64,000 nt of DNA from S015-6 sp964384945 (GTDB lineage Bacteria; Desulfobacterota; DSWW01): the NCBI GenBank assembly GCA_964384945.1, contig CAYLMK010000005.1:62001-126000 (forward strand), written 5' to 3'. Of the stretch, positions 7,645 through 16,131 are shown one piece after another. The notes beneath the pieces were generated by a model that was given only the letters and a program-made list of their open reading frames with translations, had not been told where the DNA came from and did no database searches. Each line of letters starts with the position of its first letter. Within the stretch, counting starts at the first letter, position 1. Position numbers and translations under genes: made by a program.

Positions 7645-8847
7645 ATGGAACCCATCTTCGCCATCGCCGCCTTGTGGCTCGCCCTCGCCGTTCTGTCCGC
7701 CTTGATCGCCTATCATCTGCGGGTGTCCATCGCACTGGTCGAGATCTGCGTCGGCGTGGCCGCTGCCGCGGTTGCGGGCAGTCTCGGCAAGCCGGACGCC
7801 CTGGGCTCCAACGCGGAGTGGCTTCGTTTTCTGGCTGCCGCCGGAGCCGTCCTGCTCACGTTTCTCGCGGGGGCGGAACTCGAGCCCGAAGCGCTCCAGA
7901 AGAAATTGAAAGAGGTCACGGTTGTCGGTTTGATCAGTTTCTTTGCGCCCTTCCTGGGGTGTGCGGCGATCGCACACTACCTGCTGGGCTGGGATCCCCG
8001 GGCGAGCCTTCTCTGCGGCGTGGCACTCTCCACCACGAGCATGGCGGTCGTCTATGCCGTCATGCTGGAGACGGGCCTCAACAAGACCGAGTTCGGCAAG
8101 GGAATCCTGGGCGCGTGTTTCATTACCGATCTCGGCACGGTGATCGCGCTCGGACTCCTGTTCGCGCCGTTCACCTACAAGACCGTGATCTTCATCGCGG
8201 TAACAGCCCTTGCGTTGGCGATCCTGCCCTTCACCAGCCGTTTCCTGACCCGCATCTACGCCTACCGCACGGCAGCGATCCGGACCAAGTGGGTGATCCT
8301 GGTCCTCTTCGGCCTGGGCGCACTGGCCCTCTGGTCCGGCAGCGAGGCCGTGCTGCCGGCCTACATCGTGGGCATGGTCCTGGCGGAGTTCTCGAACGGG
8401 GACACCTTCTGGATCCGCCGCCTTCGGACCTTGACCGTGGGCTTTCTCACCCCCTTCTATTTCATCCGGGCCGGAACCTTCGTTTCCCTGCCGGCCTTGG
8501 TCTCCGCACCGATTGTGTTTCTGGCGCTTCTGGGGGGGAAAGTGTTTTCCAAAATATTCGGCCTTTACCCGGTCATCGCGCAATTCCGCCGCACCCGCGA
8601 CGAGCGATGGTACTACACCCTGCTCATGTCCACGGGACTTACCTTCGGAACGATCTCCGCCCTCTACGGGTTGTCCAACAACATCGTAACCAAGGAGCAG
8701 TATTCCTTCCTGGTCGCAGTCGTCATCGCAAGCGCCGTGGTTCCGACCCTGATCGCCGGCGCCGCCTTCCTGCCCCGACACCTCCTTCCCACGGCGGTGC
8801 CGGAGGCCCCGGCGCCGCGTGAAGACGGCTTGAGCGAGGAAGGATGA
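7645..8847 (+). CDS. Monovalent cation:proton antiporter, CPA2-like, under fluoride riboswitch control
   Basis: This 400-residue membrane protein has about 11-12 hydrophobic segments and no cytosolic TrkA/RCK domain, giving the length of a minimal CPA2 membrane domain. The mid-membrane GACFITDLGTV segment carries an acidic residue where CPA2 proteins have the ion-binding Asp, and LSTTSMAVVYAV resembles the unwound helix region. The ATG at 7645 follows AAAGGAAG. It is the only gene downstream of the fluoride riboswitch before the convergent HerA-like gene. Known fluoride-riboswitch genes are mainly crcB/Fluc and eriC-F channels, with antiporters among the less studied associates. It may relieve acid load from HF entry or move fluoride itself. 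That role is inference. Confidence 0.87.
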   Translation: MEPIFAIAALWLALAVLSALIAYHLRVSIALVEICVGVAAAAVAGSLGKPDALGSNAEWLRFLAAAGAVLLTFLAGAELEPEALQKKLKEVTVVGLISFFAPFLGCAAIAHYLLGWDPRASLLCGVALSTTSMAVVYAVMLETGLNKTEFGKGILGACFITDLGTVIALGLLFAPFTYKTVIFIAVTALALAILPFTSRFLTRIYAYRTAAIRTKWVILVLFGLGALALWSGSEAVLPAYIVGMVLAEFSNGDTFWIRRLRTLTVGFLTPFYFIRAGTFVSLPALVSAPIVFLALLGGKVFSKIFGLYPVIAQFRRTRDERWYYTLLMSTGLTFGTISALYGLSNNIVTKEQYSFLVAVVIASAVVPTLIAGAAFLPRHLLPTAVPEAPAPREDGLSEEG

Positions 8848-8908
8848 CCCTGTACGGGCCGCCTTTTGTTCTCCCGCAGGGAGCCCGGAAGGACCGCGCA
8901 TCCACGGG

Positions 8909-11446
8909 CTATCCCCCCGCCCGGGATCGGACTCGACCCCCGAGACCGACAGGCGTCCTGGGACAGCCTTCACGCCGGAGGGCGCGCTCTTCGACGCCGC
9001 CCGGCCCCGTGCGCCAGGGCACCCAGCACACGCCGACGGAGCCGATGGAGATATCCGATTTCCGGGGGCGGACCTGCACGGGTTGCAGATGCACCCGCGT
9101 GGGATCGACTTCGGCCCGGAGGGAGGCCGCTTCCTGCTCGAACTCGACTTGGAGCGAGTTCAACTGCTCCCGGATCTCCTGCGCGCTCTCGCTCGCCCGG
9201 AGCACGTCGGCATTCTCCTTGCCGATCCGGGCCGCGCTCTTCGCGGCGCTTGCGGCCCGGCCCATCGTGCCCACGCCCACCCTGCGGCCCAGAAAGGCCC
9301 CGAGCAGGGTGGCGCCGATGGAGACCGCCGTGCCGATCTTCTGCTGGCCTGCCTGGGCCTTCTCCCGCTCCACCCGCTCCTGTGCCCTGCGAAGCCGGTC
9401 GGTGAGCGCTTGCAGCCTGGGCGCGTACCTGGCCTTGAGCCCGGACACCTCGAGGTCGCGTCTCTCCCGGAGCGCCTTCGCGACACGCGTGCGGAAATTC
9501 CCTTCGGTCTCCTCCGGCAGGGATGCCAGTCCCGCCTCCGGGCACCGCAGGATCGTCGCCGTCTCCTGCCGGTAGAGATGCGCGGCCAAGGTCTTCCGCC
9601 ACTCGGCCACGTTCTTCGCGCGGGCCGCCCCGGGCGGAAGCGGCGCGAACCGGGCGTCGCCCGCGGGCTCGGCCTCGAGTTCGTTCCTCAAATCGCCTTG
9701 CGGCTCCGCCTCGTCCCACAACGCCTCGCGGCCGTCCTCGGAGAGCGGTGCCAGGAGCGAACGGGTGAGCCAGAAGTCGAGCTTGGCCCCGCCCTCCACG
9801 AAATGCAGGCGTGCCGTACCGACGACGGCCGGACGGTAGATGATCGGGCCGGAGCCGCCGTGGGGCCGCAGGAAATACTCCGGCACGTCCGGCGGCAGGA
9901 CCGGCCGCTTCCCCTCCTCTGCACGCGGGACCGCTAGGGGCGCGGCAGCCACCGGAGGAGGCACGGAGTCGGCTGCCTCCCTGCCGGCGGCTTTCGCAGC
10001 GAGGGAGACCCCCGGCTCGGGCGCCCGCGCAGGTGCGCCCCGGGCCTCGCAGAGCCTCCGGATCTGCGGCAGCGTGAGCGGGCCGCGCAGGTAGCTCATC
10101 ACCCAGCGGGTCTCGAACACGACCGAAACCTGTTCATGCGCGTTCCGCATGAGAAACACGCGGTTGCCAAGGCCGGCGAGCGTGCGTTCCATCTGCGGGC
10201 GGTCAAAGCCGGCGGCGCCCGCCGCCGCGCCTTCGAGCCCTTCGATCACACGAGTCTTGTCGCGCTCGGTCTGAAGCCTGCCGATGAACCAGGTGCCGCA
10301 GTTTGAGAGTCCCCTGTAGTCGAGGTCCACCGGGTTCTGCGTGGAGAGCAGCACCCCCAGCCCGAACGCTCGGGCCTGCTTGAGCAGGGTGAGCATGGGC
10401 GGCTTCGAGGGAGGGTTGGCGGTGGGCGGGAAGTACCCGAAGATCTCGTCCATGTAGAGCAGCGCCCGCAGGCTGTTCGTGCCCGACTGCGCCCGCATCC
10501 ACGCAAGCACCTCGCTCAGTAGGATCGTCACGAAGAACATGCGCTCCGCGTCGGAAAGATGCGCGATGGAAAGCACCGAGGCCCGCGGCCTGCCCTCCGG
10601 CGTGTAGAGCAGTCGTTCGACGTCGAGGGGCTCGCCCTCCCGCCACGCGGAAAAGCCGGGCGAGGCGAGCAGATGGTTCAGGCTCATCGCCAGCCGGAAC
10701 CGGTCCTTGGCGGGATAGAAGGATTCCAGATCGAACACGCCCACCTTGTCGAACGGCGGTCTCTGCGTCTCCTCGATGATCGCCTCGATGTCCAGGTCCC
10801 TCCCCTCCCGCCACGCGCGTTCGAGGAGGTTGGCCAGCAAGATGTGCTCGCGGCTCTGAACCGGATCGGCCTCGATCCCCAGCAGGCCGAGCAGGCCCGA
10901 GACGGCCGAGAGGATGCGGTCGCGGAGGGCCGAGCTGTCCCGCGCGACCGGGGGCGGGGGCGCGGCAAAGGAGCGCAGGATCTGCAGGGGCCGGCCCGCG
11001 CTGTTGCCGGGCGTGTACACGGCCATGTCCACCGAACCCTTCAGCCGTTCGATGCGATTCGGGTCCTGCCCCCACTCCGCCAGGCCGTTCTTCCAGGCCT
11101 GGGCGGTCTTCGCGGCAAAGGCGTCGGGGTCCATGCCCTTGCGGGCGGCCTCCGCCTCGTCCACCCAGGGCCGGAAATCCTCGGGCCGCAACTCCGGAAA
11201 CTGCAGCAGGAGATTGCCCAAGTCGCCCTTGGGATCGATCAGGATCGAGGGGATGCCGTCGATGGCGGCCTCCTCGAGCAGGGCGAGCGCCAGGCCGGTC
11301 TTTCCGCTGCCCGTCATCCCCACGATCATCGCGTGGGTGGTCAGATCCTTGGCGTCGTAGAGGATCAGGCCCTCTTTCCGCTCGCCGGAGGCGGAATCAT
11401 ATTCCTTGCCCAGGTAGAAAACGCCCAGTCTTTCGAAATCCTGCAT
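8909..11446 (-). CDS. HerA-like ATP-binding protein (DUF853/helicase HerA type) with C-terminal coiled coil
   Basis: The 845-residue protein starts MQDFERLGVFYLGK with AAGGAGG six bases upstream. Residues 43-50 are a Walker A (GMTGSGKT). A DPKGDLGNLL segment follows at about 75, a Walker B-like LLYMDEIFGYFPP near 320, and STQNPVDLDYRGLSNCGTW near 365, all typical of HerA/FtsK-fold ATPases. After a long linker the C-terminal part (about 690-800) is a coiled coil followed by a small-residue-rich hydrophobic stretch (IGTAVSIGATLLGAFLGRR) that may enter the membrane. No NurA nuclease or defence partner is adjacent, so it appears to stand alone. It is convergent with the antiporter. The role is unknown beyond ATP-driven DNA or polymer handling. 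Confidence 0.85.
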   Translation of the reverse strand: MQDFERLGVFYLGKEYDSASGERKEGLILYDAKDLTTHAMIVGMTGSGKTGLALALLEEAAIDGIPSILIDPKGDLGNLLLQFPELRPEDFRPWVDEAEAARKGMDPDAFAAKTAQAWKNGLAEWGQDPNRIERLKGSVDMAVYTPGNSAGRPLQILRSFAAPPPPVARDSSALRDRILSAVSGLLGLLGIEADPVQSREHILLANLLERAWREGRDLDIEAIIEETQRPPFDKVGVFDLESFYPAKDRFRLAMSLNHLLASPGFSAWREGEPLDVERLLYTPEGRPRASVLSIAHLSDAERMFFVTILLSEVLAWMRAQSGTNSLRALLYMDEIFGYFPPTANPPSKPPMLTLLKQARAFGLGVLLSTQNPVDLDYRGLSNCGTWFIGRLQTERDKTRVIEGLEGAAAGAAGFDRPQMERTLAGLGNRVFLMRNAHEQVSVVFETRWVMSYLRGPLTLPQIRRLCEARGAPARAPEPGVSLAAKAAGREAADSVPPPVAAAPLAVPRAEEGKRPVLPPDVPEYFLRPHGGSGPIIYRPAVVGTARLHFVEGGAKLDFWLTRSLLAPLSEDGREALWDEAEPQGDLRNELEAEPAGDARFAPLPPGAARAKNVAEWRKTLAAHLYRQETATILRCPEAGLASLPEETEGNFRTRVAKALRERRDLEVSGLKARYAPRLQALTDRLRRAQERVEREKAQAGQQKIGTAVSIGATLLGAFLGRRVGVGTMGRAASAAKSAARIGKENADVLRASESAQEIREQLNSLQVEFEQEAASLRAEVDPTRVHLQPVQVRPRKSDISIGSVGVCWVPWRTGPGGVEERALRREGCPRTPVGLGGRVRSRAGG

Positions 11447-11570
11447 CGAGGCCTCCTTGATTCGAGCCGCCGGCCGATATCCGGACTTCATGGGGACTTT
11501 ACAGCAAAGCGGGGCGCCGCACCAGGGCCGATCGACGCGTCTGAGGCCGTGAGTCGGGGCGCAGGGAGGG

Positions 11571-11740
11571 CCTTCAGCGCCGCCGGCACCAATACCAGGC
11601 CGAGCCGGAGCCCTTTTCCTCTCCGATGACCAGGCGCGACCGCACGCAGATGGGGCCAAGCAGCCGATCCACCTCTTCGGCCGAGATGCCCGCCAACCGG
11701 CCTTTCCAGGCTCGCGGCAGCCGGGCGCAGAGCGGGTACA
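11571..11740 (-). pseudogene. Duplicated 3' fragment of the downstream methyltransferase gene
   Basis: About 170 bp here repeat the end of the methyltransferase gene at 12927-13096 in the same orientation, with a constant offset of 1356 bp and scattered substitutions. The peptide reads GISAEEVDRLLGPICVRSR in this copy against GISAEEVDRLLGPVCVRSR in the intact gene, and both end in a YRRR/CRRR-like tail. There is no start or SAM-binding motif, so it is a decayed fragment. The two copies flank the toxin-antitoxin pair and a zinc-ribbon ORF. The 282 bp between this fragment and the toxin gene hold no recognisable gene. Confidence 0.85.
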
Positions 11741-12022
11741 CCGATTGAGCCGTACTGTGCGGACGGATTCTCCCACGCGGGAGTACCGGCGACTCCCCTT
11801 GGCATGTCTGACATTCGGTCGTGTTGGAATCATCATAAGGGTATGATCGAAAGATCCCACCAGAGAGCAAAACGCAAAGGCTTTTGTGTGTGAAAGGACA
11901 GGCAGGAGGAAGTGTGGGAGCCGGGTGGCAGGTCCCATAGAGGTCAGGCAGGAGAAGACCGGGAAAGTCTGTCTATTTTGGCAAATCCTGCGGTTGCGAA
12001 TTTCGGGATGGCAAAAGCCGGA

Positions 12023-12322
12023 TCACGGCATCTCGAGCACTCTTTCGCCGCGCCATACCCTGACAATTCTAACCCGGTTCCGCCCGAGGCGATATACGAT
12101 GCGGAAGGGGGCATGGACGACCTCCCGCAGATCTGCGATCCCAAATTCCGGCACCACGCGGCCGCTTTCGGGAAAATCGGCCAGCCTTTCCACCTCGGCC
12201 ATGATCTCCTTGAGCAGGCTCTCTCCCACTGCGGGAATCTGCTGGTCGGCATACCAGGTGAGGATTTCCTCGAGGTCGCTGAGCGCCGAGCCCGCAAGGG
12301 TGATCTTGCGTTTCCGCGGCAT
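12023..12322 (-). CDS. ParE/RelE-superfamily toxin
   Basis: The 99-residue basic protein has the ParE/RelE plasmid-stabilisation fold pattern: ALSDLEEILTWYADQ, a helix with ERLADFPESGRVVPE, LREVVHAPFRIVYRL, and a final strand with VRIVRVWRGER. It should target gyrase (ParE-like) or mRNA at the ribosome (RelE-like), and the sequence does not decide which. The ATG lies two bases after the antitoxin stop, the normal antitoxin-first order. Confidence 0.9.
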   Translation of the reverse strand: MPRKRKITLAGSALSDLEEILTWYADQQIPAVGESLLKEIMAEVERLADFPESGRVVPEFGIADLREVVHAPFRIVYRLGRNRVRIVRVWRGERVLEMP

Positions 12323-12324
12323 GG

Positions 12325-12600
12325 CTAGTCGCTCAGTCCCAGTCGCTTCTTGACCGCCGCCAGATCCAATTCCCTCCCCTCTTCCAGGTCCACCAGACCC
12401 TGAACCACCGCACGCAAAAAGGACTGCTCTTCCGATCTTGCCTCATAGTCTTTGAGGGACTGCACAACGGCAACCCCCCTTCCCCGGCTGGTCAAGAGCA
12501 CGGGCCGCTTGGTCTTGTCCACCTGGCTGACAATCCTGCCGGGGTTGACCTTGAGGTCGCTGATCGGAACGACATCTTCTGAGTATTTCACATTTGCCAT
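12325..12600 (-). CDS. Phd/YefM-family antitoxin
   Basis: The 91-residue protein starts MANVKYSEDVVPISDLKVNP, the hallmark N-terminus of Phd/YefM antitoxins, which dimerise and bind operator DNA through this half. The C-terminal half (LVDLEEGRELDLAAVKKRL) should wrap the toxin. Two consecutive ATGs (12603 and 12600) follow GGAGG, and the second has the better spacing. It precedes the toxin gene by two bases, and the pair is probably autoregulated. Confidence 0.9.
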   Translation of the reverse strand: MANVKYSEDVVPISDLKVNPGRIVSQVDKTKRPVLLTSRGRGVAVVQSLKDYEARSEEQSFLRAVVQGLVDLEEGRELDLAAVKKRLGLSD

Positions 12601-12722
12601 CATGGAACCTCCGATAAGTGCTTTTGACAGTATAAATAATAGCACCTATGAATGGGTCTGTCAAAAGAGTAGTTAGATAGGCGTACGAAGAAGGCCTTAT
12701 CCCTGTTCTCAAGGCGCCTTCA

Positions 12723-12845
12723 TCAGATCCCGAAGTTGGAGTAACCGATAGGAGGGCGCTCCACGGCCTTGCGAAGATCGTGTCCGCACTTACGGCAGAA
12801 GCTGTCATGCGGCGCATTGTCGGTCTGGCACTTCGGGCACTTCAT
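12723..12845 (-). CDS. Very small zinc-ribbon protein or fragment
   Basis: A 40-residue ORF starts MKCPKCQTDNAPHDSFCRKC and has the CxxC-x9-CxxC spacing of a zinc ribbon. Such ribbons often begin larger proteins such as class 3 adenylate cyclases, so this may be a truncated leftover. It lies between the toxin-antitoxin pair and the methyltransferase, inside the segment bounded by the two methyltransferase 3' copies. GGAG directly abuts the ATG, a poor spacing. Confidence 0.45.
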   Translation of the reverse strand: MKCPKCQTDNAPHDSFCRKCGHDLRKAVERPPIGYSNFGI

Positions 12846-12929
12846 CTCCAGAGCCCTCATCCGAAGAGGGGGCAGGATCGCGGCGCTTACCGCAACGTGC
12901 GCAGCCCGCGGCAAGCGCGAAGGGGGTCT

Positions 12930-13523
12930 TCAGCGCCGCCGGTACCAGTACCAGGCCGAGCCGGAGTCCTTTTCCTCTCCGATGACCATGCGCGACCGCA
13001 CGCAGACGGGGCCAAGCAGCCGATCCACCTCTTCGGCCGAGATGCCGGCCGGCCGGCCTTTCCAGGTTCGCGGCAGCCAGGCGTAGAGCATGTACCAGCC
13101 CTGCGGTCGCAGCAGCCGAGCGAGTTCGCCCGCATACTTCATCCGACCCGCCTCTTTCAGCGTAAACAGGCAACCGATGTCGAGAACGTAGTCGTATGAG
13201 CCGGACAGCATGCCGAGCCGGGTAACGTCCGCGCAGAGGAAATCGATTTTCAGGCCCGCGGCTGCGGCCTTGCGGCGGGCCCTGCTGATCGCGGCGGGGA
13301 CGAAATCGACCCCGGTCACCTCCCAGCCGTGGCGGGTCAGGGTGATGGCGTTGGTGCCGGTACCGCAACCCAGGTCGAGGGCTCTGCCGGGCGTGGCGCC
13401 TGCAACGAACTCCATCACCTCGGGCGGGGTGATGTTCGTATCCCAGGGGGTCTGCCCGCGCCAGTAACGCCACCGCAGATAAAGGCGAACGGGGATGATC
13501 GCGCGGATCCAGTCGCACCTCAT
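12930..13523 (-). CDS. Class I SAM-dependent methyltransferase
   Basis: The 197-residue protein has motif I ALDLGCGTGTNAI near residue 48, motif II/post-I VTGVDFVPAAISRAR near residue 70 and YDYVLDIGCLFTL near residue 110. It resembles small thiol- or tellurite-type methyltransferases with an N-terminal WRGQTPWDTN. The substrate is unknown. Its last 50 codons are duplicated 1.36 kb away at 11571-11740. No partner gene is on the same strand upstream. Confidence 0.85.
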   Translation of the reverse strand: MRCDWIRAIIPVRLYLRWRYWRGQTPWDTNITPPEVMEFVAGATPGRALDLGCGTGTNAITLTRHGWEVTGVDFVPAAISRARRKAAAAGLKIDFLCADVTRLGMLSGSYDYVLDIGCLFTLKEAGRMKYAGELARLLRPQGWYMLYAWLPRTWKGRPAGISAEEVDRLLGPVCVRSRMVIGEEKDSGSAWYWYRRR

Positions 13524-14082
13524 TCCGTGAACCCCTCGTCAGCGTCAGTAGGGCTTGGCCTTGTTGGAGAGGAACCTATTCCTCCCGGCCTCCGCCTGTC
13601 AAGCTGTGGGGCTTCTATGCCGGCAGCCGGTAGCCACAGGAACAGGAGAGTTTCCCAGGGCTCTTGACATAATTTAGGAGTTCCGCAAAATGTTAGAGTC
13701 TCCTAACTTTTATGGCCTTGATGGAAGGGAGCCGTCATGCCAGGTTCGGAGGCATTCATGGCAAGCGCGGATGAGGGCGCGTGCGGAATGGAGGTTGCCG
13801 TGCCGCATCCTATCCTGGAAAGGCTTATGGAATGAATCGAGTCTCTGGATATGTGTACCTGAGGGGGGGCACAAAGAGCTTGTTGGCAAGGCACCCCACG
13901 GGCCTTGTGTGCTGTCGGTCAAGGGCGGTCGGTGCTGTGTCGAGAAGGACCCATGAAGATCCAAATGGCGATCCGCAACCTTTCGACAAGCAGTGGAGAC
14001 TCGTTGCAGCAACAGTCCGAAGAACACCGGCGTCTGCCCCCCACCCGGCAGGAAGGGAGAGGATCGGAAGGAGACGGAGCGC
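13524..14082. other. Long gene-free region upstream of the OprB-like porin
   Basis: These 559 bp hold no convincing gene; the open frames here lack coding character and start signals. The notable content is the TTGACA plus inverted-repeat element at 13664-13707. The rest is GC-moderate leader DNA ahead of the porin gene, whose own ribosome site (GGAAGGAGA) sits just before 14083. Confidence 0.5.
13664..13707 (+). promoter_or_regulatory. Putative promoter -35 with overlapping inverted-repeat operator
   Basis: A perfect -35 TTGACA (13664-13669) is followed by TTAGGAG (13674-13680) and its inverse CTCCTAA (13700-13706). A third half-site GTTAGAG starts at 13692. The -10 is poor (AAAATG at 13687), as in activator-dependent or repressed promoters. 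Half-sites of the TTAGG/CCTAA kind are reminiscent of metal-regulator boxes of the DtxR family, but the spacing differs. The likely target is the porin gene at 14083, about 380 bp downstream. Confidence 0.35.
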
Positions 14083-15384
14083 ATGAAGGCGGTCACGGTC
14101 AGTATGGCGATTTCGGCGTACTTACTGTTCGTGGCGGCAGCGGGCCCCGCTCCCGCAGTGGAGACCCCGGGGGCAACCCCCAAGAGGCCTCGGGGAGACG
14201 CCCTTTCGCCAGAGGAGGCGACCCACCCGTCCCGGATATCATTTCCGCCCAAGATCCACGGGAAACACCTGACCGGTGATTTGGGGGGAAGAAGGACCTG
14301 CCTGGAAGAGAATGGGCTTTCTTTTGATCTGGTATACACGGCGGAAGGATTCTGGAATACCCGGGGCGGCATTCGTACGAGGGATGCAGGGGCCTATCGG
14401 GGGGATGTGAGCCTATTCCTGATGCTTGACACCGAGGTGGCAGGGCTTTGGAAGAACGGCGCCTTCTTCCTTCACCTGCAGCACCAGCACGGAAACGGCA
14501 TCTCCGAGGATTACGTGGGTGATTTTCAGGTGCTGTCCAACATGGACGCGGACGACTTCCAGCAAGTCTCCGAGATCTGGTACCGACACGCCTTTCTGGA
14601 AGACCGGCTTCGGATGAAGCTGGGGAAACAGGATGCCAATGAGGACTTCGCGGGTGTGGATTATGGCGCAGAGTTCATCAACTCCTCGGCAGGCTTCAGT
14701 CCCACGATCCCCCTCGTCACGTATCCCGATCCGGGCTGGGGCCTGGTTGTGGGTCTGGAACCGGTTCGCTGGTTTTCCGTGAACACGGGCGTCTACGAGG
14801 GCCGCCCGGACGGAGGGCGCTCCGTTGGCGACACGCTGGACAACCTTTTCGGCCCCATGGTCATGCTGGAGCCCGCCCTGCACTACACGATGGCCGGGCG
14901 GGCAGGACACTTCAGGGCAGGGGGCTGGTGGAACGGGGATCGATTCGACAGGCTCGACAACGACAACCCGGCCCCCGGCACCGTCGGCGAGAGCTACGGG
15001 TTCTACCTGAGCTGGGACCAGACCTTATGGAGGCTTGAGCTGGAAGAAAAGGAAGACGACCGGGGTATCGGCATATTCGGGCAGTACGGGTGGGCGCCGG
15101 AAGATCGCAGCGAGGCGGAGCATTATCTCGGCGGCGGCCTCCAGTGGACAGGGCCGATTCCGACCCGTGAGCAGGATGTCGTGGGCGTCGGCGTCTTCCA
15201 CGTCAAGTTCAGCGATGAGGCCGACTTCGACAAGCAAGCGGAAACGGCCGTCGAGCTTTTCTACAAGGCCCAGCTGTGCGGATTCCTCAGCGTGAAGCCC
15301 GACGTGCAGTACATTGTCGATCCCGGCGGCTCGTCCAACCCGGATGCCCTGGCGGTCGGCGCCAGACTGGAGATCTCCTTCTGA
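14083..15384 (+). CDS. OprB-like carbohydrate-selective porin
   Basis: The 433-residue outer-membrane protein has a signal peptide (MKAVTVSMAISAYLLFVAAA) and a long beta-barrel part. OprB hallmarks include LFLHLQHQHGNGISEDYVGDF-type text near residue 130, LRMKLGKQDANEDFAGVDYG near 185, FINSSAGFSPTIP near 205 and a final strand AVGARLEISF ending in phenylalanine. OprB porins allow diffusion of sugars or other small solutes. The start at 14083 follows GGAAGGAGA, and the long open upstream frame is non-coding. The natural substrate is not evident. The following genes deal with metals, so the porin need not be a sugar channel. Confidence 0.88.
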   Translation: MKAVTVSMAISAYLLFVAAAGPAPAVETPGATPKRPRGDALSPEEATHPSRISFPPKIHGKHLTGDLGGRRTCLEENGLSFDLVYTAEGFWNTRGGIRTRDAGAYRGDVSLFLMLDTEVAGLWKNGAFFLHLQHQHGNGISEDYVGDFQVLSNMDADDFQQVSEIWYRHAFLEDRLRMKLGKQDANEDFAGVDYGAEFINSSAGFSPTIPLVTYPDPGWGLVVGLEPVRWFSVNTGVYEGRPDGGRSVGDTLDNLFGPMVMLEPALHYTMAGRAGHFRAGGWWNGDRFDRLDNDNPAPGTVGESYGFYLSWDQTLWRLELEEKEDDRGIGIFGQYGWAPEDRSEAEHYLGGGLQWTGPIPTREQDVVGVGVFHVKFSDEADFDKQAETAVELFYKAQLCGFLSVKPDVQYIVDPGGSSNPDALAVGARLEISF

Positions 15385-15684
15385 ACCCCGGGCGGGCAGG
15401 CTTCCGATCGAACAGCGGATCTGCGGCGGGTTGGGAGAGATTCAGCCTTTCCGGCCGGCGATCAGCAGGTACCCGTCGCCCACGTGGTTGGATCAACCCG
15501 GTTCCGATGTTGACAAGGACCGGGCAAGCGGGCAGACTTTTGCTATCTATCAAGCGCCCGCAAGCGTTGAGTCGTTCAAAGCCGGCTCGCTTGAAGAATG
15601 CGAGGCCACGAAGGCCGCCAATGCCGCACCAGGACACAGCATGCGGTGGAGGCGGCCTTTTTGTTCATGGAAGGAGGGATTCTG
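15385..15684. promoter_or_regulatory. Leader region with promoter and terminator-like attenuator ahead of a small His-rich protein gene
   Basis: TTGACA at 15510-15515 with a weak CAGACT 17 bases later (15533-15538) is a candidate promoter. Downstream lies the 14-mer AGGCCACGAAGGCC (15603-15616). A hairpin then pairs GGCCGCC (15613-15619) with GGCGGCC (15651-15657), with an inner CCGCA/TGCGG stem, followed by TTTTTG. This ends about 10 bases before the ribosome site of the gene at 15685, so it could act as an attenuator. The 14-mer recurs in two other terminator-like elements at 16898 and 17344. Confidence 0.5.
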
Positions 15685-15993
15685 ATGAATCGCCGCCGCG
15701 AGAACCCAGGCCCGGAGATGAATGATCATCCCGGCGGAAAGCCGATTGCCACCCATCATCACTCCGGGCCGGAGCAAGCATCCACGCTTTCTGTGAAAAA
15801 CAAGCTGATCGTTCGCCTGCGACATGCTCTCCAGCACCACCAGGAGCATGGGGAAACCTATCGCCGTATGGCGGAGGAGGCCCGGAATTTGGGGGAGGAG
15901 GAAGCCGCCCGACTGATCCTCGGCGTGGCCGAGGAGACTTCCCGGCAGACCGAAGACCTGGCAAAGGCGCTGGCCGCCCTGGGCTCCGCCTGA
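15685..15993 (+). CDS. Small His-rich helical protein of unknown function
   Basis: The 102-residue protein starts MNRRRENPGPEMNDHPGG with AAGGAGG nine bases upstream. It has an N-terminal HHH cluster, a central HALQHHQEHGETYRRMAEEA helix and a predicted second helix, giving an amphipathic helical hairpin dotted with His and Glu. It could bind nickel or another metal. That idea rests on composition and on its position just upstream of DUF3842 and CooT. I do not recognise a characterised family. Confidence 0.65.
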   Translation: MNRRRENPGPEMNDHPGGKPIATHHHSGPEQASTLSVKNKLIVRLRHALQHHQEHGETYRRMAEEARNLGEEEAARLILGVAEETSRQTEDLAKALAALGSA

Positions 15994-16005
15994 GGCCGGT
16001 TCGGT

Positions 16006-16034
16006 TTGACAGGCTATTTTGGCTACCCTATCTT
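16006..16034 (+). promoter_or_regulatory. Sigma-70-type promoter for the DUF3842-CooT pair
   Basis: TTGACA (16006-16011), a 17-bp spacer, then TATCTT (16029-16034). The first gene starts about 100 bp downstream. Confidence 0.6.
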
Positions 16035-16131
16035 GTTTCCATCGACAATCCCATGGAGATCTTCAGGCTGAGACGGCGGGATTCGCCCGTCGGAAGACTC
16101 GCTTTCCGGGAATCGTGCAGTGGGAGGAAAA

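Noticed and set aside
13690..13956. An 88-residue plus-strand ORF upstream of the porin
   Set aside because: There is no ribosome site, the composition is unlike the real genes, and it overlaps the operator-like inverted repeat.
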